From: Clostridium thermosuccinogenes
Lineage (GTDB): Bacteria; Bacillota; Clostridia; Acetivibrionales; DSM-5807
Assembly (NCBI RefSeq): GCF_002896855.1
Contig: NZ_CP021850.1
Span: 1,017,665 to 1,081,664, forward strand
Direction of reading: 5' to 3'
DNA: 64,000 nt
In this document: one piece after another, positions 46,264-53,693 of the stretch
How the letters are laid out: the number at the start of each line of letters is the position of its first letter
How positions within the stretch are numbered: the stretch's first letter is position 1
The notes under the pieces: generated by a model
Told to the model about the DNA's origin: nothing
Seen by the model: the letters and a program-made list of their open reading frames with translations, nothing else
The model's database searches: none
Program-made: the position numbers and the translations under genes

Positions 46264-46480
46264 TTAATCTAATAGAGCAATAGCTGTTACGAATGCAGTT
46301 AATTCAAGTAAAAATATCTGCTCCGAATAAGGTTAATTTAAGTGAAAAAATAGTGGGTTCGATTTGGGTTAATTTAAGGTGAAAAATAATTATTCCGAAT
46401 AAAATTAACTCAAGTGAAATTATTACTCTAAATATCGGATAATCTAATCGAAGGATGCTTGTTCCAAGGATTAACCAAAA
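46264..46480. repeat. degenerate ~35-bp tandem repeat array
   Basis: About six units begin with a TTAAxxTAA-like motif at 46264, 46299, 46333, 46369, 46405, 46440 and 46471, a spacing of 34-36 bases (31 for the last). The four central units share TTAATTTAAGTGAAAAA, and units 1 and 6 share TAATCTAAT. The units are too diverged and lack distinct spacers, so this is not a CRISPR array. Confidence 0.7.
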
Positions 46481-46610
46481 CATATGGATTATCAGCAGAG
46501 CCTACCGATAAAGCCATGCTTTTATAGTTAAATATTCGCTGATTATATCTGTATCATAAAGGATCATATCATAAAAAATCATTAATTCACGGTCAATATA
46601 AAAAACGAAA

Positions 46611-46645
46611 GGAGAATGCGGCCACACATTCTCCTCTGTTTTTTT
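46611..46645 (+). terminator. terminator downstream of the tandem array
   Basis: GGAGAATG (46611-46618) pairs with CATTCTCC (46627-46634) around an 8-base loop, followed by TTTTTTT. It implies that transcription from the left passes through the repeat array, either from the small gene or as a separate RNA. Confidence 0.75.
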
Positions 46646-46832
46646 GTTTCCGATATCGGAAAAAAGCTCAATACAGCTATGCATAATCTGTAGGTTATTA
46701 TATTGTGCAGATAACATGTTTTTTATGCATAAACCATGCGATAAAGATAAATAATTGCAGTGTACGAATTTTTCAGTTAATCCAAACTTGATAAATGAGC
46801 AAATAAATATCCATTGATTTGCCCTAAACAAA

Positions 46833-46862
46833 TTGACATTTAAGAATCAAATCCTGTAAAAT
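46833..46862 (+). promoter_or_regulatory. promoter of class IV aminotransferase gene
   Basis: TTGACA (46833-46838), 18-base spacer, TAAAAT (46857-46862), 57 bases before the ATG. Confidence 0.7.
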
Positions 46863-46918
46863 AGGCTTGTTGGATATTTGTTCCGGAAATTTGGAAAGAA
46901 GAATGAGGGATAATTCAG

Positions 46919-47743
46919 ATGACTGACAATGCAGGAAAAATTTGTTTATTAAATGATGAAACGAAACCAGCAGATGAAATCAATGATGTTGGAGTTCAAA
47001 AAGACAGAGTTGTTTATGAAGTCATACGAATAATAGATGGCGTGCCTCTGTTTATGGAAGACCATTATTTACGCATGAAGAATTCTTTAAGCATGCTGGG
47101 CATGGAGTTAAAAACCCATCAGAAGGATATGAGCTTGCAGGTTAGAAAGGTTGCAAGCTTGAACAACCAGAAGAACTGCAACGTCAAGATTACAATATTT
47201 GAGGAAGATGGCAGGCAGAATTGCCTTATGTATGTCAGCAAGAGTTATTACCCTGTAAAGGAAGAGATTGAGAAGGGTGTAAAGGTTGCCTTGATGCATT
47301 GGGAGAGGAATAACCCCAATGCAAAAGTAGTAAACAACGCTTACAAGGAAAAGGCAAGGCAGACAATAGAAGAAAACAATGTGTTTGAAGTGCTTCTGGT
47401 AAGCGGACAGGGCAAGATAACGGAAGGCAGCAGATCAAACGTATTTTTTGTCAGGGGGAACAAGGTGTTTACAGCCCCGGATGAATATGTGCTGAAAGGC
47501 GTTACGAGAAAATACATAATTGATGCCTGCAGGAAATCCGGTTTTGAGGTGATAGAAACCCTCATAAGTGTGGATTCCCTTAATGAGATTGAAGGCATGT
47601 TTATTTCGGGAACTTCAATAAAAGTGCTCCCTGTATCCGATGTTGACGGTAAAACGTTTGCCTCCAGCACCCATCCAACAATTACTACGATACGCGATCA
47701 GTATGATTGTATAGTCAAGGACTATATAAGAAGAAATATATAA
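46919..47743 (+). CDS. PLP-dependent aminotransferase class IV
   Basis: Fold-type IV PLP enzyme, 274 residues; this group includes branched-chain aminotransferase, D-amino acid transaminase and aminodeoxychorismate lyase. Visible motifs are V-V-N-N-A-Y-K-E-K-A, where the PLP lysine is expected, and I-T-E-G-S-R-S-N-V-F-F-V, the standard family signature. The exact reaction cannot be read from the motifs. The gene is 42 bases upstream of the GH38 gene, so co-transcription is possible although the functions look unrelated. Confidence 0.85.
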   Translation: MTDNAGKICLLNDETKPADEINDVGVQKDRVVYEVIRIIDGVPLFMEDHYLRMKNSLSMLGMELKTHQKDMSLQVRKVASLNNQKNCNVKITIFEEDGRQNCLMYVSKSYYPVKEEIEKGVKVALMHWERNNPNAKVVNNAYKEKARQTIEENNVFEVLLVSGQGKITEGSRSNVFFVRGNKVFTAPDEYVLKGVTRKYIIDACRKSGFEVIETLISVDSLNEIEGMFISGTSIKVLPVSDVDGKTFASSTHPTITTIRDQYDCIVKDYIRRNI

Positions 47744-47785
47744 TGTATGTAATGGTAGGGCACAAAAAACAGGAGGTGTAGTTTT

Positions 47786-50593
47786 ATGCTTACACAATTA
47801 TTGGCTGAGATCAAGGACAGAAGCACCAACTACTGGGCCGGCAGGATACTATCCCAATTGGAGTATGCAGACAAGTTATCCATGGTGAAGGAAGGGAAAT
47901 ACGACCAACTGATAAGCTCGGTTTGCAGCTTCATAAAGGAAAGATATGAAGCCGACGGTACAATCACATCCAAAACTGCTTTAGAAGCCGAAGGCATGTT
48001 GAAGGAAATGGCTGAGGAAGCCAAGAAGTACAAAATGTTGTGCGCCGCTCATGCTCATATCGATATGAACTGGATGTGGTCGTATGACGAGACTGTATCC
48101 ATCACAATTGAGACTTTCAGGACAATGCTGGATCTCATGAACGAATACCCGGATTTCAAATTTTCCCAATCCCAGGCCTCAGTTTATAAGATCGTGGAAA
48201 CCCATGATCCGGAGATGCTGGAAGAAATAAAAATGAGGGTAAAAGAAGGCCGGTGGGAAGTAACAGCATCCACTTGGGTTGAAAATGATAAAAACATACC
48301 AAATGGTGAAAGCCTTTCAAGGCACATTCTTTATACTAAAAGGTACCTGTCGGAGCTTTTGGACATCGAACCCGACAGGTTAAATATTGACTTTGAACCC
48401 GATACCTTCGGACACAGCGTAAATGTTCCGGAAGTACTGACAAAAGGTAATGTTAAATACTACTATCATTGCAGGGGATATGACGGGCACGTTGTTTACA
48501 GATGGGTTGCGCCGTCGGGAGCTTCGGTTATTGTATACAGGGAACCGCTGTGGTATAACGGCCATATTGATCCTTCCATGGTTATGTATATACCTGAATT
48601 CTGCACCAGCAACGGTATCGATGTCATGATGAAGGTTTACGGAGTGGGAGATCATGGCGGTGGACCTACCAGAAGAGACATTGAGAGAATTATGGATATG
48701 GATACCTGGCCGGTATTTCCTCAAATTAAGTTTGGGACCTTCGGGGAGTTTTTCTCCGTGCTGGAAGCTAATTCGTCAAAACTGCCTGTTGTAAACGGCG
48801 AACTGAATTTTGTGTTTGACGGCTGCTACACTAGCCAGAGCCGTATTAAAAGAGGCAACAGAAGAAGTGAAGTCATGCTTAATGAAGCTGAGCTTTTCAA
48901 CAGTATGTCCTCTCTTAACTTAGGCACTAAGTATCCTGCGGAGAGCTTCAATAAAGCATGGCAGAATGTGCTTTTTAACCACTTCCATGACATAATCCCA
49001 GGTTCGGGAGTTGTAGACACAAGGGAGCATGCTATGGGCTTGTATCAGGAGGCACTGGCAGTTGCTAACACCAGCAGAACCGATGCACTCCGGAAAATTT
49101 CAAGAAATATTGACACCTCAAAGCTGATTGTGAAGGAAGAGGTAATAAAAGAGACGGTTTCCGAAGGTGCCGGAGTAGGGTTTGATGTGTCAAAAGGCAA
49201 AATAAGCCAGACTGGGCGTGGCTCGGGTAAGACCAGGATATTCCATTTCTTCAACCCATCCATGCATGACCGGGAAGAGGTAACTGAGCTCATCGTATGG
49301 GATTGGGACGGAGATATTCAGCGCATAAGCTTCAAGGATTCGGAAGGCGAAGCTACCCTTCATCAGGTAGTGAGCAAGGGCTTTAATCATTATTGGGGCC
49401 ACAGCTATATAAAGCTGCTGGTAAATGTAAAGGTACCTGCCTGCGGATATTCCACATATGTCATGACCGAAACCCAGGACAGGGTTGCTCTGTCATTCCC
49501 GCGCGATCCCAGGGTGCAGAGGCCTTATGAGAATGTTATGGAGAATGATAAAATAAGAGTTACCTTTGATACCCGAAATGGCATAATTACTTCAATAATA
49601 GATAAAGCCAGCGGAGAGGAACTGATTGATGCCAGCCGGAAGGGATGCATGTTCCGCCTGATTGAAGAGGAAGCCGGCAGAAGTGGTACTGCTTGGGTTG
49701 TAGGCAGATATATGAATGTAACTCCTTTGGACAGGGATGTGACCCTCAAAAAAGCAGATTGCTCAAAGGGCAACCTGCGCCAGTCCATCTGTTATGAAGT
49801 TCAGTTTATGAACTCGAAAATGGAAGTGGAAGTATGGCTTGACAAGGACAGCTCCTTTGTAAATTACAGAGTCAAGTGCGACTGGAGGGAGCTCGGTGTT
49901 CCCGGTAAGCTTGTTCAGCAGCTGAGCTTCTACGTTCCTACAGTTTTCAAGGGTGAATCCTATAGATATGACGTACCTTTCGGAGCGATAGACAGACATG
50001 GTATGAATATTGATGTTCCTGCAAACAGCTGGGCTGCATGCCGGAGGAGCGATTCGGGCAAGAAGACGCTTATGTTGGTTACAGATTCGAAAAATGGATT
50101 TAGGTGCGTAGATCAGTCGGCATCTGTTACACTTATCAGAAGCACTTTCGATCCGGACCCATATCCGGAAGTCGGCCTCCACGAGTTTGCTTTCGCAATA
50201 GGCGTTGTTGATAATTCCGCTTCCAACAGGGAACTGATTGATCTGGCTTATGACTACAACCATCCCTTCAGTGTGCTTTCAGGCAGGGCCCATGACGGAC
50301 ATATGAGCCTGTGCGGCAGTTTCATATCGCTGCGGGAAGGCAGCATAGCGGTTTCCGCAGTTAAGAAGCCTGAGGCGGCATCGGGTAACAGCATTGTGGT
50401 AAGGGTGTATGAGACTGACGGAATACGGGGGAAAGCAGCATTGAGCTTTGCTCAGAAGCCTGTAAAGGCATACTTTGTTGATATAAACGAGGTTAGAATC
50501 GATAATGATGAGTTATCCGTAACCATTGAAAATAATAAGGTAACCTTTGACATGGCACCCTATAGTGTTGCAAACCTGGTCGTGGAATTTTAA
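47786..50593 (+). CDS. GH38 alpha-mannosidase
   Basis: Cytoplasmic retaining alpha-mannosidase, 935 residues with no signal peptide. The GH38 metal site is visible as A-H-A-H-I-D (H91, D93) and the nucleophile in F-E-P-D-T-F-G-H-S (D206). A Leu/Arg-rich central region and a C-terminal beta domain follow, as in the family. It lies beside a LacI regulator and a multi-gene sugar import operon, so it probably processes oligosaccharides brought in by that system. GGAGGTG precedes the ATG. Confidence 0.95.
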   Translation: MLTQLLAEIKDRSTNYWAGRILSQLEYADKLSMVKEGKYDQLISSVCSFIKERYEADGTITSKTALEAEGMLKEMAEEAKKYKMLCAAHAHIDMNWMWSYDETVSITIETFRTMLDLMNEYPDFKFSQSQASVYKIVETHDPEMLEEIKMRVKEGRWEVTASTWVENDKNIPNGESLSRHILYTKRYLSELLDIEPDRLNIDFEPDTFGHSVNVPEVLTKGNVKYYYHCRGYDGHVVYRWVAPSGASVIVYREPLWYNGHIDPSMVMYIPEFCTSNGIDVMMKVYGVGDHGGGPTRRDIERIMDMDTWPVFPQIKFGTFGEFFSVLEANSSKLPVVNGELNFVFDGCYTSQSRIKRGNRRSEVMLNEAELFNSMSSLNLGTKYPAESFNKAWQNVLFNHFHDIIPGSGVVDTREHAMGLYQEALAVANTSRTDALRKISRNIDTSKLIVKEEVIKETVSEGAGVGFDVSKGKISQTGRGSGKTRIFHFFNPSMHDREEVTELIVWDWDGDIQRISFKDSEGEATLHQVVSKGFNHYWGHSYIKLLVNVKVPACGYSTYVMTETQDRVALSFPRDPRVQRPYENVMENDKIRVTFDTRNGIITSIIDKASGEELIDASRKGCMFRLIEEEAGRSGTAWVVGRYMNVTPLDRDVTLKKADCSKGNLRQSICYEVQFMNSKMEVEVWLDKDSSFVNYRVKCDWRELGVPGKLVQQLSFYVPTVFKGESYRYDVPFGAIDRHGMNIDVPANSWAACRRSDSGKKTLMLVTDSKNGFRCVDQSASVTLIRSTFDPDPYPEVGLHEFAFAIGVVDNSASNRELIDLAYDYNHPFSVLSGRAHDGHMSLCGSFISLREGSIAVSAVKKPEAASGNSIVVRVYETDGIRGKAALSFAQKPVKAYFVDINEVRIDNDELSVTIENNKVTFDMAPYSVANLVVEF

Positions 50594-50664
50594 GCGCCGA
50601 TCGATCGGGTGGGCAGCATAGCAATTTATGACTGATGTGACATTTAAATAATCATAATAGAAGA

Positions 50665-50716
50665 GAGGGAAAACAGGACAGGAACTTTGTATGTTTTCCC
50701 TCTAATCTTTTTTTTT
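50665..50716. terminator. bidirectional terminator between GH38 and LacI genes
   Basis: GAGGGAAAAC (50665-50674) pairs with GTTTTCCCTC (50693-50702), followed by a T-rich run. It overlaps the stop codon of the minus-strand regulator. Confidence 0.85.
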
Positions 50717-51733
50717 GCAATCATTCAGGTTTTTTACGCTGCTTCTTTCTATAAGTGTTGTGTTCATTTGAATGTTTAAAAAGGGCTCGTCGGGATGCTT
50801 GATGCGGTACAAAAGCTGCTGCATAGCCCTTTCTCCCATGGCTTTCTGAGGTACATCAATAGTGGTTAAAAACGGTTCATAAATACTGGAAATATTATCA
50901 AATCCAATTATGCTGATTTCATCGGGCACTTTAATTCCTATTTCCTTAAGAGCATTGTAAAATGCCAGGGCAGTGTTGTCATTTACGCATACCCATGCCG
51001 TGGGGAAGTTCGAAAGATGGCGCAGTGCTTTAACTTTTTGGATATAATACTGCGTATCCACATATACTGCGTCATGCCAGATAAAGCGCTCATCCACCGG
51101 CAATTTAAAAAACTCCATATATTTAAGGAATGCTTTGTAACGCTGATTGAAGGTATAGGCTCCTTCCTTGTTGTTGATAAAACCAATGCGGTTGTGGTTA
51201 TTCTGCCACAGGTATTTTACAGACTTGTAAATACCGCTGTCATTGGCAGAGTTGATATAATCACAGTCCACATCATTGCTATAGTAATCCACAACTACTG
51301 TTGGAGTTTTAGTGGATATGATTTTCTTCAGCAATTCATCATGGATTGTTCCTATTACTATATAGCCATGGCTGGGTACGCCGGTAATAACCGACATATT
51401 CAACGCATCATTTTCATCGCTGGGATCGATAGGAACAGTCCGGATGCTTATGTTGTTTTGACCGGAAAAATTCCATATGCCGTATAATACATGGGACCAG
51501 AAGGTGGGCTCATCAAAAAAGGACTTTCTGCATATCAGACTGATGCTGATGGCAGAAGAGTTATTGCTGCCCACATTGGGAACATTCTTTTTATATCCCA
51601 TTTCCTGCGCCAGTTGAATGATTTTTTCTCTCATTTCTTCACTGACTCCCGGCATTCCTCTCAGCGCTTTAGAAACAGTGTTATTTGATACATTCAATTG
51701 GCTAGCTATAGTTTTTAGAGTTATTTTACTCAT
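50702..51733 (-). CDS. LacI-family transcriptional regulator
   Basis: A 343-residue repressor with an N-terminal LacI HTH (T-L-K-T-I-A-S-Q-L-N-V-S-N-N-T-V-S-K-A-L) and a sugar-binding core (I-S-I-I-G-F-D-N-I). It is divergent from the substrate-binding lipoprotein gene at 52009, with 275 bases between, and probably regulates that operon and perhaps GH38. The ATG at 51733 has AGGTG upstream; a GTG nine bases earlier is an alternative. Confidence 0.93.
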   Translation of the reverse strand: MSKITLKTIASQLNVSNNTVSKALRGMPGVSEEMREKIIQLAQEMGYKKNVPNVGSNNSSAISISLICRKSFFDEPTFWSHVLYGIWNFSGQNNISIRTVPIDPSDENDALNMSVITGVPSHGYIVIGTIHDELLKKIISTKTPTVVVDYYSNDVDCDYINSANDSGIYKSVKYLWQNNHNRIGFINNKEGAYTFNQRYKAFLKYMEFFKLPVDERFIWHDAVYVDTQYYIQKVKALRHLSNFPTAWVCVNDNTALAFYNALKEIGIKVPDEISIIGFDNISSIYEPFLTTIDVPQKAMGERAMQQLLYRIKHPDEPFLNIQMNTTLIERSSVKNLNDCKKKD

Positions 51734-51865
51734 AATTATCACCTAAGAATAACCTGTCCTAGCAAAAAAATATTGCCTATAATATATTACCATTTCCCTG
51801 GCTATTTTGCAATAAATAAATGATTTATGGCAATGAAAGTTGTTATTTTTTTTAAAGAAATTAAA

Positions 51866-51894
51866 TTGACACTAGGTTATGGTTGTGATATATT
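51866..51894 (+). promoter_or_regulatory. promoter of the DUF5696-containing carbohydrate operon
   Basis: TTGACA (51866-51871), 17-base spacer, TATATT (51889-51894). The spacer contains TAGGTTATG, which recurs near 51920 (ATTAGGTTATG), and a related CTAGGACAGGTTATT lies near the LacI start on the other strand. These could be regulator sites. Confidence 0.7.
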
Positions 51895-52008
51895 TAAACT
51901 GTAAAAAATATTCATCATTAGGTTATGCAGGGTTAAATTAATGTTTATTTTAACTCTGCTCACTTCATGTCAAGTTCAGTTCAAACCTATTAAAAAGGAG
52001 GAGTTTCA

Positions 52009-53562
52009 ATGATGATCAAAAAAGCTATTGCACTGCTGCTGGTTTTCTGTCTGTCCCTCGGTTTACTGACCGCATGCGGCGGCTCAAAATCAAAAGATAC
52101 TACGGCCGACAATAGCAGCACTACTACTGCTTCTGATCAGACAACAACTTCAAACGAAGAGACGTCTGAGCCGACAGAAGAAGATCCATTTCCGGGTGCC
52201 GACCTTGGCGGCGTAACCATCAAGGTAGCAGGGTTGCAGAATCCTGAGACAGCAGATGAAGCCAAGAAAGAAATGTGGGAAGAAAGACGTAAGTATGTCG
52301 AGGAAAAGTTCAACTGTAAGATTCAGTTTGACTGCCTGGAAGGTGTAGAATGGAATGACGTTCCAAACGCAATCATAACTTCCATTGCGTCAGGAGATCC
52401 AATCATTGATATTGGAGATATGTCAAGGTATTACATAAGCGACTTGATGACTAATGATGCCATTCTCGACATCACCGACACAGTTAAAGCTTACAATTTG
52501 CCGGAAGCATACTGGAAAGGTGGTTGCCAGTGGGCAGGCAAAATAGTAGGGTTTAACAGAAATCCTATATTCCCATGGAGTGCTATCGTTTACAACAGGG
52601 ATATGATCAAGACTGCTGGTATGGAAAAAACTCCGGGAGAAATGTTTAAAGAAGGAAAATGGAGCTTGAACGATTTCTATGATTATCTGAAAGAACTGAA
52701 ATCCAAGCTTCCTGAAGGCGTAAACACATTTGGTATTCATGCTTTGAACTGGGCTCGTGGAGCAGCTTATGCCAATGGAGTATACATGATGGATCCTGAT
52801 ACATATGTGCCTTCATATACTTCCGACGGTTTTTATGAAATTGTAGAATTCTTCCAGAAGTTAGTAGCAGAAGGACTCGCTGTTAATGCTACACCTGTAA
52901 CCCGTGATGACGGAACCACCGGATATGACTGGAATCCGGCTCAAGCAGGCTTTGACGAAGGAAAGCTGGCTTTGGCTCATGGTGATGAGTGGAATTTCGA
53001 AAGTTACGCATCCAAATTTGATTATGGTATAGTTCCATTCCCATGGGGATCTAACGTTACCATTCAGAATAACGATTATACAACCCTCAGCGATAATTAC
53101 ACCAACTACGTTAAAGACTGTGGTGTGTTCGTAGTTGTCAAAGGGGCAGAGAAGAAAGCAACTCCTAAGCAATATATGGATCTCGTATTCTCATATTGCC
53201 AGGATGAGGCAGAAACCCTCCTCAAGAACCGTGAAAAGGCAGCTAAGGGTGAAAAGATTTTACCTAGCAATGCAGGAACACCAAGGAACTTCACATCTGA
53301 TCTGGATATAGAGCTTTGGGACTGGTACATTTCCAGAACTAAGTTCGAGCCTACAGATACAACTGCACAATCCAATGTATTCTTCAGAGCATTGTATGAG
53401 GTTTGTGCAACAAATAAAAATGCAAGATCTGCTTTTGAAGCTGTTATAGGACAGGATACCTATTCTCTTGTTGAAGCTGGTCTTGTAGATGAAAGCCTGC
53501 TTAGCCCTGAGCTGAAACAGAAACTGGACGAGTATGCTGCAACCGCCACACCCAATGAATAA
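52009..53562 (+). CDS. sugar ABC substrate-binding lipoprotein of the operon
   Basis: Extracellular solute-binding protein, 517 residues. Signal peptide with lipobox L-L-T-A-C-G-G, a Ser/Thr-rich linker, then a family 1-type binding domain (V-A-G-L-Q-N, with later G-D-E-W-N-F and E-A-E-T-L). It is first in the operon and followed by a strong hairpin and the 960-residue protein. AAAGGAGGAG lies upstream. The permeases that serve it are likely those at 56597 and 57507. Confidence 0.9.
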   Translation: MMIKKAIALLLVFCLSLGLLTACGGSKSKDTTADNSSTTTASDQTTTSNEETSEPTEEDPFPGADLGGVTIKVAGLQNPETADEAKKEMWEERRKYVEEKFNCKIQFDCLEGVEWNDVPNAIITSIASGDPIIDIGDMSRYYISDLMTNDAILDITDTVKAYNLPEAYWKGGCQWAGKIVGFNRNPIFPWSAIVYNRDMIKTAGMEKTPGEMFKEGKWSLNDFYDYLKELKSKLPEGVNTFGIHALNWARGAAYANGVYMMDPDTYVPSYTSDGFYEIVEFFQKLVAEGLAVNATPVTRDDGTTGYDWNPAQAGFDEGKLALAHGDEWNFESYASKFDYGIVPFPWGSNVTIQNNDYTTLSDNYTNYVKDCGVFVVVKGAEKKATPKQYMDLVFSYCQDEAETLLKNREKAAKGEKILPSNAGTPRNFTSDLDIELWDWYISRTKFEPTDTTAQSNVFFRALYEVCATNKNARSAFEAVIGQDTYSLVEAGLVDESLLSPELKQKLDEYAATATPNE

Positions 53563-53599
53563 AATTGCACAGTAAAGTTTAAGTGATCAGTTGAATTCA

Positions 53600-53652
53600 T
53601 ATTGCGGCAAAAGCAAAGCAAATGAATATTTGTATTGACTTTTGCCGCAATA
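53600..53652 (+). other. 14-bp perfect hairpin between lipoprotein and fusion gene
   Basis: TATTGCGGCAAAAG (53600-53613) and CTTTTGCCGCAATA (53639-53652) are exact complements around a 25-base loop. A T-rich tract (GATTTATTTATTT) follows. It may partly terminate or stabilise the upstream message, giving more lipoprotein than permease, a known pattern in sugar ABC operons. Confidence 0.65.
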
Positions 53653-53693
53653 GATTTATTTATTTACCGTATTAGTAGACAAGAGGTGTGATA

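Noticed and set aside
46264-46480. Possible CRISPR array
   Set aside because: Units are diverged along their whole length and abut without distinct spacers; no cas genes are present.
46502-46831. Minus-strand open frame of about 109 codons
   Set aside because: It overlaps a plus-strand terminator, starts at TTG without a ribosome site, is next to the promoter of the following gene, and its composition (many F, I, Y, C) looks like translated A/T-rich DNA.
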